A stretch of 33,602 bases of DNA from Methyloprofundus sp. (GCA_012960135.1 DUBW01000020.1:1-33602); one strand, 5' to 3'; positions 24,064-32,909 are shown, counted from the stretch's first letter. Translations and numbers: made by a program. Notes: generated by a model from the sequence alone, not told the origin.

Positions 24064-25236
24064 ATGATAGAAAAACAACATAACATGGGCTTTTTTGAAC
24101 GCTATCTGACACTTTGGGTAGCTTTGTGTATCGGCGCAGGTATTCTGCTCGGGGCTTATACCCCGAAATTTGCCAAAACACTGGATGGTATGAGCATCAA
24201 TATTAATGGTGCGCCAGTCATCTCCCTACCCATTGCTGTGTGTCTTTTTTTTATGATGTATCCGATTATGGTGAAAATTGATTTTGCTGAAGTGGTAAAA
24301 GCAGGAAAAAGCATCAAGCCAGTTACGCTGACCTTGATTGTCAACTGGGCTATTAAACCCTTTACCATGTATGCCATTGCTTATTTTTTTCTGGGCATAT
24401 TGTTCCAGCAGTTTATTGGAGCGGATGCAGTTGATTTAATAAAAATGCCCTTTGGTTTAGATTTGCCTATAGGCAATCATTATGGATCGGGCACAGTGGT
24501 GATGCATGAAGGCATCAAAATGCTCCAAGTCCCGCTCTGGCGTAGCTATCTCGCTGGTTGTATTCTACTGGGGGTGGCACCGTGTACCGCTATGGTCTTA
24601 GTCTGGGGTTATCTAGCTAAAGGTAATGCCGGACATACTCTGGTAATGGTTGCCATCAATTCGCTGATTATGCTGGTGCTATATGGTGTTATTGGTGGCT
24701 TTCTGTTGGGTGTGGGGCAATTACCAGTGCCGTGGGAGGCACTGTTATTATCCATTAGTATTTATGTCGCCTTGCCCTTGTTCGCGGGCTACTTTTCACG
24801 CAAATGGGTGATTGCGCACAAAGGCTTGAGCTGGTTTGAACAGCAATTTTTACATATCCTGACCCCGATCACGATCATTGCCTTATTATTGACGCTAGTT
24901 TTACTTTTTTCCTTTAAAGGCTCCGTCATTATTGACAACCCATTAACCATTTTATGGATTGCCATTCCTTTAGCCTTACAAACCCTGCTGATCTTTACCA
25001 TCACCTATATGGCAGCAAAAGCCTGGGGGCTTTCTTATGAAAATGCCGCACCATCGGCCTTGATCGGTGCGTCCAATCATTTTGAAGTAGCGATCGCTAC
25101 CGCAGTGATGTTATTTGGTCTGTCATCCGGTGCAGCGCTGGCAACGGTGGTTGGTGTGCTGATTGAAGTACCTTTGATGTTAGCACTTGTGGGCTTTTGC
25201 AAACGTACAAAAGGCTGGTTTCAAGTAATAGAATAA
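24064..25236 (+). CDS. acr3: Arsenite efflux carrier Acr3
   Basis: A 390-residue inner-membrane protein with about 10 hydrophobic segments of the BART superfamily. The essential Cys174 is in [12 protein letters not shown] and the conserved Glu in SNHFEVAIA. It exports arsenite by proton antiport. A ~30-residue loop before the Cys helix ([14 protein letters not shown]-type, residues ~120-158) is longer than in the shortest Acr3 proteins; it may be a subgroup trait. It starts 3 bases after the arsC stop and ends the operon. Confidence 0.93.
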   Translation: MIEKQHNMGFFERYLTLWVALCIGAGILLGAYTPKFAKTLDGMSININGAPVISLPIAVCLFFMMYPIMVKIDFAEVVKAGKSIKPVTLTLIVNWAIKPFTMYAIAYFFLGILFQQFIGADAVDLIKMPFGLDLPIGNHYGSGTVVMHEGIKMLQVPLWRSYLAGCILLGVAPCTAMVLVWGYLAKGNAGHTLVMVAINSLIMLVLYGVIGGFLLGVGQLPVPWEALLLSISIYVALPLFAGYFSRKWVIAHKGLSWFEQQFLHILTPITIIALLLTLVLLFSFKGSVIIDNPLTILWIAIPLALQTLLIFTITYMAAKAWGLSYENAAPSALIGASNHFEVAIATAVMLFGLSSGAALATVVGVLIEVPLMLALVGFCKRTKGWFQVIE

Positions 25237-25255
25237 ATTCAGCATTGAATCGACA

Positions 25256-25293
25256 ATGTCTACTGCTTTAATACGACCCGCAGCAGTAGACAT
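25256..25293. repeat. Perfect 12-bp inverted repeat between convergent genes
   Basis: ATGTCTACTGCT and AGCAGTAGACAT flank a 14-base loop, 20 bases after the acr3 stop. There is no T-run, so it may be a weak terminator or an RNA-stabilising hairpin at the end of the ars operon. Confidence 0.6.
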
Positions 25294-25342
25294 GTGTTGA
25301 CATGCTCAATTATCCATCCTATTTACATGGTAAATCTGCGAG

Positions 25343-26086
25343 TCATTTAACGATACCATTCACTGACCAGTCATAATCAATTTCCGCATCTATAGGATAG
25401 GATACCGGCAAGTCCGAACGATAGCCGCGAATAAACCTATCTACCCCCCCTACTTTATCGAAATCCTGTTTAAACCATTTAAATATCTTGGAAACAACGA
25501 TCTCGTCTTTAGTGATATATAAACCCTTTTTATCATTACGCAGGAAGCCACTGACTTGCGCATCAAGCTGTTTATTGAGTACCGATGCCATATAAGGCTC
25601 GTTTCTTAAATCAGGGCAACTGACTGATGCACAGACTATAGCCAAATGAATGCGCGGCTCGCCCATGGGTCTAATCATTTTATTCTCGATATCATCTAAA
25701 GAAACGCTTTTACCCCCAATTGTTCCCGCTTCTTTTCCCCATACAGGACTAAAAAAATTACCGACATCTTTAATGCTTTCTAAAGGCCAATGATCAACTA
25801 CCATTTTTAGCGCCAGAATATTATAGCTATTAATATAGAAAGCCAGTTTCTCTTCTTTACCGCTAAGTGACCCCACAGGAAAACTAGAAAGCTGCTGATA
25901 GACTTTGTCTAGCAATCCACTCTTTTTTAAAGCGGCATAATCGACTAAAGTTAATGTCGTACCATGCTTCTCGCCTTGCTTAACAGCTATTAATAAACGG
26001 GCATAATCATTCCAGACGGGTTCCTCTGCAGCAACATTACTCGCCAACATAAACCCTGCAACAACTATTAAAAAATAATATTTCAT
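25343..26086 (-). CDS. DUF547 secreted protein
   Basis: A 247-residue protein with a Sec signal (MKYYFLIVVAGFMLASNVAA). It has the family blocks KLAFYINSYNILALKMVV, SIKDVGNFFSPVW, and RIHLAIVCASVSCPDLRNEPY, with the two conserved Cys of the latter. DUF547 proteins are periplasmic and of unknown function; the fold carries a conserved Cys/His core of thiol-enzyme appearance. It is convergent to the ars operon and divergent from the secreted-protein genes to the right. Confidence 0.85.
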   Translation of the reverse strand: MKYYFLIVVAGFMLASNVAAEEPVWNDYARLLIAVKQGEKHGTTLTLVDYAALKKSGLLDKVYQQLSSFPVGSLSGKEEKLAFYINSYNILALKMVVDHWPLESIKDVGNFFSPVWGKEAGTIGGKSVSLDDIENKMIRPMGEPRIHLAIVCASVSCPDLRNEPYMASVLNKQLDAQVSGFLRNDKKGLYITKDEIVVSKIFKWFKQDFDKVGGVDRFIRGYRSDLPVSYPIDAEIDYDWSVNGIVK

Positions 26087-26839
26087 ATACCACTTGTTTA
26101 ATTAAAAGAGAAAATTGTAAGTTTAAATCGCTGTCATAGCTGAAACCTTACTTTTTTAAAATACTTGGCCGGTACATTATCTAAATAAATCCGTTATAAC
26201 TTGAAAATACCTGCATATGCCAGGTTGTTAGTGCGTTAATATTTTTATGCATCATAAAGAGACAGGAATTCTCATACATTGAGTCTGAATACTTTATTCT
26301 TACACGCTAAATTAACCTCAAATGATATCTCGATTATCAACATCGCTTATGAGTGATAGCCTGGAAAGTATTTTAGACCCCTGTCACATCTCGCAGATTA
26401 ACTTTTTCATAGATTTATCCTATTGGATAGGTTCTATATAATAAAAAACTGATATACGCCTGCCGTTAAATTAAACTTTGTTATATAACTTATTATTAGA
26501 CGGTATAAGTCCCATTTCTCATAAAAATCTGCTTTTCAAGCACCCTAATGAACATAACTATGTTATATGCCCTGATCTAGATAGAATATAGCCCCTTTTT
26601 CACTAGATTTCAATTGAGTCTAGAGTCTAGTTAGTTTTTTACATAGTCCGAAATTAATTTAAATACCTGAGCTTAAATCAATACAACAGTCTGTTATAAA
26701 AGTAATTAATCCTTTTAAGAGTAGATAAATCCGTGCATATATTTATCTTGATATTTTATGGCACAAAAAATGCTTACTTTAAGTCAGTATAAATGTTTTA
26801 TGCTGGCCTACTTTTATTAACACACATTAGAGAAGATGA
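26087..26839. other. AT-rich 753-base intergenic region
   Basis: No open frame with a plausible product or ribosome site was found on either strand. It contains a short dyad AACATA-AC-TATGTT near 26560 and repeated TCTAGA/TCTAGT words around 26590-26635. It should hold the divergent promoters of the DUF547 gene and of the gene at 26840. Confidence 0.5.
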
Positions 26840-27613
26840 ATGCTTGAAAATATATCTATAAAGAAAATTATACTTTTTTCATTAACGAGTGCCGTACTGG
26901 TCGCTAGCCAAAGCAACTTTGCCCATACACGCTTCAAAACTCCAGTTATTGACGAAAATGGTAGTCGTCATGGTAGCGATTATAATGCTGAAGTTATCGG
27001 ACATACGTGTAAGACGGACGACGGCGTGGCCCTTGATCTATTAGGCACGGTTGTTGTGTTCCCTGATGGCGTAGATTCAACGCTAACCGTTGATGGTGTA
27101 GCTTCAGATAAAAAAGTGATTGATTTTGTGACTAACTGGGGAAGCCCGGTACAGTCAATTTCTAATAAGGATGTTTTTGGATACCAAGATGAAATCAATA
27201 CCCCACTTGGAAACACTGTTGGTTATTGGATGGGTGGCGGTCCAGGTTTGCAAAATAACCTAGCCGCAGTACTCCCTTTTAGAACCAGTGGAGTGGTAAT
27301 TGACGAAACATCATGTGCCAAAAGCGTTACATTTAGAACTAACATTGCGGATATCTGCGTAATCACTAAAGCTTCTGAGTTCTCTACAAATGCTCTTAAC
27401 ATCTGGTCAGTTGCAGTAGAAGGATCAAAATTTCAAATCCCAGGTTCTAAAGGTGATGATTCCCCAGCAACCCTTAAGGTAAATCGCACTAGTCCCATGC
27501 CCGAAGACTGTGGCGAGGGCGTTGACGTGATCGTAACACCAACAGCGGCACAGATCAATCGCGACATGCCTATAATAATTAACGGCGAACAAGTATGGCC
27601 GCTACCTGAATAA
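26840..27613 (+). CDS. Secreted protein of unknown family with possible His-first mature end
   Basis: 257 residues; AGAGAAG upstream of the ATG. A signal peptide (IILFSLTSAVLVASQSNFA) ends either after VAS or after FA; the second would leave His29 (HTRFKTP) first. The mature protein has four Cys (GHTCKTDDG, ETSCAKS, ADICVIT, PEDCGEG), likely two disulfides, and a Gly-rich GYWMGGGPG. The HTC-DDG stretch resembles AHITCYDDG in the next gene, so the two may be distantly related. A periplasmic or extracellular metal-binding role is a guess. A terminator follows, so it is its own transcription unit. Confidence 0.75.
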   Translation: MLENISIKKIILFSLTSAVLVASQSNFAHTRFKTPVIDENGSRHGSDYNAEVIGHTCKTDDGVALDLLGTVVVFPDGVDSTLTVDGVASDKKVIDFVTNWGSPVQSISNKDVFGYQDEINTPLGNTVGYWMGGGPGLQNNLAAVLPFRTSGVVIDETSCAKSVTFRTNIADICVITKASEFSTNALNIWSVAVEGSKFQIPGSKGDDSPATLKVNRTSPMPEDCGEGVDVIVTPTAAQINRDMPIIINGEQVWPLPE

Positions 27614-27631
27614 AATAGATTATTTATTCCC

Positions 27632-27672
27632 ATTAAAACACTCCAGTGCTTTATACACAGGAGTGTTTTAAT
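27632..27672 (+). terminator. Strong hairpin terminator
   Basis: ATTAAAACACTCC pairs perfectly with GGAGTGTTTTAAT (13 bp, 15-base loop), the 3' arm ending in TTTT. It lies 18 bases after the stop of the gene at 26840. Confidence 0.8.
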
Positions 27673-27763
27673 AAAGTTAAATTGTGCGCCAGTTTAAAAA
27701 ATAGTACTTTGTGTATTATAATAGGCAGCGCTTTTTATGTGTTAAAAAAACTGAGGATAATCC

Positions 27764-28219
27764 ATGAGCAATCGATTACTAAGCAAAGCAGCACTAAGTG
27801 CGGCTATATTAAGCATTGGAATATATAGTACTGCGCATGCACATAACGGTAGTGCAACATTAAACCCGCTGGGTGGCAACCCCAGTGCAACCGACTTAGC
27901 ACATATCACCTGTTATGATGATGGCAATGGAAATCCAGCAAAACTAAGAGTACAGATTAAAGATCAATCAGAGCCTGTTGATGGATTATTGCTTAGCGTG
28001 CAAATTTATAAAGGTCTCAAAGCAATCAGTATTACTGATCCTGTTTCAGGCGACGCTGATTATAGCCAGGCCATTGAACTAGATGCTGGCCTTGGGGTTT
28101 ACTCGGTTATGGTGGATAAAACAGCTGCGGGACCGAGAAGATTTAATTTAGTTTGGCACTGTTTAACTGCCGAAAACATACACACTGGTACGGATATTGT
28201 CGTAAGACAAATTCAGTAA
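27764..28219 (+). CDS. Small secreted protein, predicted to begin with His after cleavage
   Basis: 151 residues, GAGGATAATCC before the ATG. The signal peptide ends with a textbook TAHA|HNGSA site (Ala at -1 and -3), leaving His27 as first residue. The mature ~125 residues look like a beta-sandwich with one Cys pair (HITCYDDG, VWHCLTAE) and His at 48, in WHC and in ENIH. An N-terminal His plus an internal His is the pattern of copper histidine-brace proteins (CopC, LPMO, DUF4198), but the family is not recognised. It is 9 bases before the thioredoxin gene, so the two are co-transcribed. Confidence 0.75.
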   Translation: MSNRLLSKAALSAAILSIGIYSTAHAHNGSATLNPLGGNPSATDLAHITCYDDGNGNPAKLRVQIKDQSEPVDGLLLSVQIYKGLKAISITDPVSGDADYSQAIELDAGLGVYSVMVDKTAAGPRRFNLVWHCLTAENIHTGTDIVVRQIQ

Positions 28220-28228
28220 ATAAAACTC

Positions 28229-28789
28229 ATGCTTTATTTCAAATCCTATTATTTTTTCTTGCGATTGTTAGCGAAACGCACACTATGCTTGACTGGCCTG
28301 GCATGCATCAGCTTTACTGCTATTGCATCTACTGGCGAATCAGGTCAAATTAGCCCTCCCTGTGCACTGAGTTCGCTAACATCTGAGCAAAAAACAAATC
28401 TTAAACAATATGCAGGTCAAGTTGTTTATCTGGACTTCTGGGCTTCCTGGTGTCCACCTTGCGCCAAATCATTTTCATTTTTAAATCAACTGCATCGTGA
28501 TCTGCAGGCAGATGGCCTGGTTGTAATTGGGGTTAACATGGATGAGCATGTAGCAGATGCTACAAAATTTTTACAACGCTATCCTGCAGAATTTATGTTA
28601 GCTAGTGACCAGACAAAACAATGTGCAACAGATTTAAATGTACGTGCAATGCCCTCTTCCTATCTAATTGACCGCAACGGTGTCATCCGTTATGTGCACT
28701 TAGGTTTTCGCTCAGGGGATAGTGAGCAGCTGCTTGATGAAGTTCAACAGTTGTTAGCCGAACCTGCTATGACCGATGAGACACAGTAA
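28229..28789 (+). CDS. TlpA/ResA-like periplasmic thioredoxin
   Basis: A 186-residue protein. The N-terminal hydrophobic stretch (LCLTGLACISFTAIAS) is a signal peptide or anchor. The thioredoxin fold has the active site FWASWCPPCAKS (Cys75, Cys78), GVNMDEH and the cis-Pro loop RAMPSSYLIDRNG. WCPPC is typical of disulfide reductases of the TlpA/ResA group, which keep periplasmic Cys reduced for heme or copper insertion. Its neighbours have Cys pairs (preceding secreted protein) and a CGC tail (DUF4266 lipoprotein), likely clients. Confidence 0.9.
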   Translation: MLYFKSYYFFLRLLAKRTLCLTGLACISFTAIASTGESGQISPPCALSSLTSEQKTNLKQYAGQVVYLDFWASWCPPCAKSFSFLNQLHRDLQADGLVVIGVNMDEHVADATKFLQRYPAEFMLASDQTKQCATDLNVRAMPSSYLIDRNGVIRYVHLGFRSGDSEQLLDEVQQLLAEPAMTDETQ

Positions 28790-28881
28790 TTATTCGCCAC
28801 GCTCATGGAGGGCAATTCTACTAATGTAGTCGTTGCAGTTTTGTGTCAGAAATACAAACTCTCGCTAAAAACACTTATTTT

Positions 28882-28906
28882 TCATCAGCAAAGTATAAGC
28901 TGATGA
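28882..28906. repeat. Hairpin in the thioredoxin-DUF4266 gap
   Basis: TCATCAGC and GCTGATGA form an 8-bp stem with a 9-base loop. No T-run follows. In the 195-base gap it may end or process the upstream transcript. Confidence 0.45.
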
Positions 28907-28984
28907 CACAGCTAAAATATAAAGGTAGGACATAGCCATTACAAGCGGCAAGACATGGACGTCTAAAATTCGCAAAGAACGCTC

Positions 28985-29236
28985 ATGATCGATAACTATC
29001 CCCGCTTATTAATGAACATAACTAATCCACTTAAACTAGTGTTATCGACAATTTTACTCTTGTCATCAATCGCCTGTAGCTCAGTAGCGCCGTGGGAACG
29101 AGGTAATCTAGCCAAACCACATATGGCTATCGACCCTCACCCTATGCAGAACAGCCTGCGTGGCCATGCGTATGGCAGTCGTGAAGCAGCTGGAGCCATC
29201 AGCGCTGGCGGCGGTGGTGGTTGTGGCTGCTATTAA
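28985..29236 (+). CDS. DUF4266 lipoprotein
   Basis: 83 residues, or 74 if translation starts at the ATG at 29012. Lipobox SSIAC with lipidated Cys31. The mature part has the DUF4266 blocks SVAPWERGNLAKPHMA, DPHPMQNSLRGHAYGSREAA, a Gly run and a terminal CGCY. The protein is tiny, conserved and of unknown function; a C-terminal CGC could bind copper or heme-like cofactors, or exchange disulfides with the neighbouring thioredoxin. Its stop overlaps the start region of the DUF3570 gene, so the two are translationally coupled. Confidence 0.87.
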   Translation: MIDNYPRLLMNITNPLKLVLSTILLLSSIACSSVAPWERGNLAKPHMAIDPHPMQNSLRGHAYGSREAAGAISAGGGGGCGCY

Positions 29237-31895
29237 ACGCCCTGCCCCTGCTAAAAACAATGCACTACAGGCTTTAACCTCCGCTGCATTAGTATTACCA
29301 GGACTAGTCTCTTCTCCCGTTAAGGCACTAGAAGTCAACAGTGTTGATTTCCAGTATAGTCATTATCAGGAGGGCGGGCGTGACTTAATCAATATAAATA
29401 GTGGCCTAGCTCCGATTGAAGTAGATACTATTCATTTAAGATCCAATCTAAGCCTGGCTGATAGAATAAGATTTTCCTTTAATTATGTGCAGGACACCTG
29501 GTCAGGTGCTACTCCTGTTACTTCAGCGCCTATAGTAACAGGTGGGAATTCGCCCATATTAGTCAATACTCCAGATGGCGTTACTACGGTTGGAGCCTCT
29601 CCGTTAATCACCGGTAATATTGCGCTGAATCGGGATTTACTTCCACTCAGTCAATTCAGCTCCGGGCAAGCTGCAATACCCAATACTCAAACGGTTGAGG
29701 TGTTATCAACAGCATCCCCAGAAACCCGGAATCAAGTAGATATACGGCTGGGTTATGAATGGGATGAAGTAGCTTTGGACCTGACTGGTGGAGTCTCAAT
29801 AGAACGCGATTATACATCAGGATTTGGTGGAATTATCGGGCGCTGGGATTTAAATCAAAAACTTACCAGCCTGAATGCCGGGCTCAATTATACCTATAGC
29901 AACACATCGGCCATACTTGACCATGATGCAACCCCCTACATAACAAAAGCAGCGTATATAGATCAAATTGAATTACGCGGCGGTTCCGAGATTTTTCATG
30001 GCCATCGCCAGGATTGGGCTACCAATGTTGGCATTAGCCAGGTACTCAATAAAAACGCAGTACTCGATGCGACTCTTAGCTATATTAACAGCAGTGGTTA
30101 TCTAGGTAATCCCTATAAAGTCGTGACCGCTATATTCGTTGATCCCGACCAAATAGAAAGTGGACAAGAAGTGCTGAGGGGCGATGTTCAAGCCTTAATG
30201 GAGCAAAGGCCAGACAGGCGTAATCAAATGGCTATCGGCGGAAAATATGTGCAGTATGTAGAGCCTCTTGATGCAGCTGTCCATTTAAGCTATCAATTTT
30301 CTCATGATGACTGGGGAATCAATGCCCATATTTTCGAAGCTGACTGGGTACAACCTTTAGGCCTTGGCTGGACGGTCACCCCTAGGATTCGCTATTACAG
30401 TCAGAATGCGGCTAATTTTTATCAGCCTTATTTAACCGTGGAACAAGCTTATAGTCAGCAGGCAGTTGATGATCAGGGGCGTGAAATCTGGGTCGATGCC
30501 AGCAATCCGGATAACGGTGTGGAATATGTTCGTGATGCAAATTATAATTTGCTTGATGCTCAAGGTAATATGGTTGATGAAAGTGAACTTAATGTACGCA
30601 ATAAAACCATCCCATTTGATGCATCAAAATTGCCAGATAATTTCTCCAGCGACCATCGATTATCAGGATTCGGTGCACTTAGTGGAGGCTTGAGCATTAC
30701 CAAACAATTTTCTCGCGGGATTGGTTTACAAGCCAGCTTTGAATACTACTCACATGCCGGCGGCCTGAAATTAGGCGGTGGTGGAGCGGGCGCCTACGCA
30801 AATTTTGACTACTATGTCGCCAGTGCAGCCTTAACCGTTGACCTGTCCGCAGCGGCTAATTCATTGAGTCATAATAGCCATCATCACGGTAGTGACGATC
30901 ACCAACAACATATGCATAATGTCCCGGCAGGATTGCGTTTTGCTCATATGATGCCACAAGCGGATAGCTGGATGATTGGTTATCAATTTATGTATGGTGC
31001 TACAGGTGACGGAATGCGCCATGGAAAAAATCCTGCACGCGATCTGGACGTGGTACAAAATGGCTGTAGTGATGCGCTACCCTGTCGTTTTACACCTAGT
31101 GACATGAATATGACCATGAGTATGCTCAATATCATGTATGCCCCCACCGACTGGTTAAACCTGATGTTAATGCCACAGTTTGTTTCCAAGAGTATGCATA
31201 TACGCGAACTAGAGGGACGTCCTCCTCCCAGTCTTGATGTACATGAGCATACTGGTATTGGCGGACATGAAACAGGAGGAGTAGGTGACACCTTGTTCGG
31301 GGCTTTAGTCGATATCTGGAATCAGCCGGGGCATGAAGTGCATATGGGTTTAATGTTTAGCGCACCGACAGGCGCTGTAGATCTGGAGTTTAGACGGATT
31401 GCACGAACAGATGGTGGTTTGATACATTTTGGTATGCAGCTGGGTAGCGGTACCTGGGATTTTTTACCCAGTGTGACCTATAACGGCATGTACGCTGATT
31501 GGTCATGGGGAGCACAGCTCAGTGGAACGGTGCGCATGCAAGAGGAAAACCGCAGCGGTTATCGACTGGGCAATATTTTCCAGGCGACAACCTGGGGAAA
31601 TTATAATATCACGCCGTGGCTCTCTGCATCATTACGTGGTGTTTATACCTGGCAGGATTCAATACACGGAGACTATAACGGTTTTAATGCCGGAGCTGGA
31701 CCTATGGATTATCCAGATAATTATGGCGGCAGTTTCTGGGATGTTGGTTTTGGCTTAACAGCACGTGTGGTAAAAGGTGATCTGGTGGGAAATAGCGTTA
31801 GTTTCGAATGGTTGCAACCGGCAGGTGATGATTTTAAGGGTTATCAGCTTGCGCGTGATGGTGCATTAAGTGTTACCTGGAATTTCAGCTTCTAA
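29223..31895 (+). CDS. Fusion of DUF3570 barrel and a second His/Met-rich outer-membrane barrel
   Basis: The frame is open from 29160 (GTG), but the first ~21 codons there only mirror the Gly-Cys codons of DUF4266; the signal peptide (NNALQALTSAALVLPGLVSSPVKA) supports a start near GTG 29223, or ATT 29232 overlapping the DUF4266 stop. Up to about base 30840 it is a DUF3570 beta-barrel (FQYSHYQEGGRDL). Bases 29493-29522 encode DTWSGATPVT, fitting the ApbE target motif D-x-x-S-G-A-T. A His-rich linker (SHNSHHHGSDDHQQHMH, 30870-30918) joins a second barrel rich in Met and His (MNMTMSMLNIMYAP; SKSMHIREL) ending in WNFSF, a normal barrel C-terminus. Normally these are separate proteins. Function unknown; outer-membrane location inferred. 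Confidence 0.85.
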   Translation: MAAIKRPAPAKNNALQALTSAALVLPGLVSSPVKALEVNSVDFQYSHYQEGGRDLININSGLAPIEVDTIHLRSNLSLADRIRFSFNYVQDTWSGATPVTSAPIVTGGNSPILVNTPDGVTTVGASPLITGNIALNRDLLPLSQFSSGQAAIPNTQTVEVLSTASPETRNQVDIRLGYEWDEVALDLTGGVSIERDYTSGFGGIIGRWDLNQKLTSLNAGLNYTYSNTSAILDHDATPYITKAAYIDQIELRGGSEIFHGHRQDWATNVGISQVLNKNAVLDATLSYINSSGYLGNPYKVVTAIFVDPDQIESGQEVLRGDVQALMEQRPDRRNQMAIGGKYVQYVEPLDAAVHLSYQFSHDDWGINAHIFEADWVQPLGLGWTVTPRIRYYSQNAANFYQPYLTVEQAYSQQAVDDQGREIWVDASNPDNGVEYVRDANYNLLDAQGNMVDESELNVRNKTIPFDASKLPDNFSSDHRLSGFGALSGGLSITKQFSRGIGLQASFEYYSHAGGLKLGGGGAGAYANFDYYVASAALTVDLSAAANSLSHNSHHHGSDDHQQHMHNVPAGLRFAHMMPQADSWMIGYQFMYGATGDGMRHGKNPARDLDVVQNGCSDALPCRFTPSDMNMTMSMLNIMYAPTDWLNLMLMPQFVSKSMHIRELEGRPPPSLDVHEHTGIGGHETGGVGDTLFGALVDIWNQPGHEVHMGLMFSAPTGAVDLEFRRIARTDGGLIHFGMQLGSGTWDFLPSVTYNGMYADWSWGAQLSGTVRMQEENRSGYRLGNIFQATTWGNYNITPWLSASLRGVYTWQDSIHGDYNGFNAGAGPMDYPDNYGGSFWDVGFGLTARVVKGDLVGNSVSFEWLQPAGDDFKGYQLARDGALSVTWNFSF

Positions 31896-31921
31896 ACAGA
31901 TAAGAAATCCACTTTACAACG

Positions 31922-32827
31922 ATGCAATTATTTCATTATGAATTCAAGGCGATGGGCACAGCCTGTACTATTCAGTTATATGCGCAAAATACGCAGCTAG
32001 CCAAAAACATTTCAGCGGCAGTTATCACCGATGTTAATCGCCTGGAACTAAAATATTCACGTTACCGATCTGATAGTCTGCTTTCTAAAATCAATCGTCT
32101 AGCTGCAAAAGGCGGCAAAATCCGAGTGGATGATGAAACCGTTAGTTTATTAAATTATGCTACAACCTGTTATCAACAAAGCGGTGGATTATTTGATATA
32201 ACTTCTGGCATTTTACGCCATATCTGGCAGTTTCAACAACATGCCCTGCCAGATGAACAACAGATAGCTGCTATACGTAATAGAATAGGCTGGCAACGTG
32301 TAAATTGGTCGGCACCGCATCTAGAATTCCCTGAACCGGGATTTGAGCTTGATTTTGGAGGTATTGTTAAAGAATATGCCGTTGATCGTGCTGCTATTAT
32401 AGCTCAGGAATCAGGTATGCAATATGGCATTATCAATCTGGGTGGCGATATTAGAGTTGTAGGTCCACACGCTAATGGCCAGCCCTGGGTAGTAGGGATT
32501 CAACACCCACGAGAACAGCAACAAGTAATACAAAAAATAAACTTAAGCCAGGGAGCATTAGCAAGCAGCGGTGATTATGAGCGTTGCATTGTTGTTAATA
32601 ATCAGCGTTACGGCCATGTATTTAACCCTCGAACTGGCTGGCCGGTTAGTCATTTAGCCGCTGTTAGCGTGGTCAGTGAATTATGTGTTGTAGCAGGCAG
32701 TGCCGCGACCATTGCCATGCTCAAAGAAAGCTTAGGCACTCAATGGCTAGCACAACTTGGATTACCCTATTTATGGGTAGATGTTCAAGGAAAAAGTGGT
32801 GGCTCACTGTTAGATCAGCAAGATTAA
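31922..32827 (+). CDS. apbE: ApbE-family FAD:protein FMN transferase
   Basis: A 301-residue protein with the ApbE blocks FKAMGTACTIQLY, FDITSGIL, DFGGIVKEYAVDRA, IINLGGDIRVVG, SSGDYER and HVFNPRTGWPV. The family links FMN from FAD to a Thr or Ser in a D-x-x-(S/T)-G-A-T motif using Mg2+. No signal peptide or lipobox is present and an in-frame stop 18 bases upstream rules out a longer start, unlike most periplasmic ApbE proteins. It lies 26 bases after the DUF3570 fusion, which is the only obvious target here. Confidence 0.92.
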   Translation: MQLFHYEFKAMGTACTIQLYAQNTQLAKNISAAVITDVNRLELKYSRYRSDSLLSKINRLAAKGGKIRVDDETVSLLNYATTCYQQSGGLFDITSGILRHIWQFQQHALPDEQQIAAIRNRIGWQRVNWSAPHLEFPEPGFELDFGGIVKEYAVDRAAIIAQESGMQYGIINLGGDIRVVGPHANGQPWVVGIQHPREQQQVIQKINLSQGALASSGDYERCIVVNNQRYGHVFNPRTGWPVSHLAAVSVVSELCVVAGSAATIAMLKESLGTQWLAQLGLPYLWVDVQGKSGGSLLDQQD

Positions 32828-32909
32828 AAAAAGGCAGACATTTCAAGCTTTCTCGAGAATATGTAGGTTATTAGCTGCTCTGGCTGGGTTATGTAAGCCG
32901 ACATTATAA

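Noticed and set aside
28882-28906. Intrinsic terminator after the thioredoxin gene
   Set aside because: The hairpin has no following T-run on the plus strand; kept only as a repeat.
29160-29222. N-terminal extension of the DUF3570 fusion from GTG 29160
   Set aside because: Its residues are the out-of-frame reading of DUF4266 codons and would bury the signal peptide; a later start is more likely.
28985-29236. DUF4266 tail (SREAAGAISAGG) as an ApbE flavinylation site
   Set aside because: It only loosely resembles the motif: the acceptor Thr is Ile and Asp is Glu. The DUF3570 motif is a far better match.
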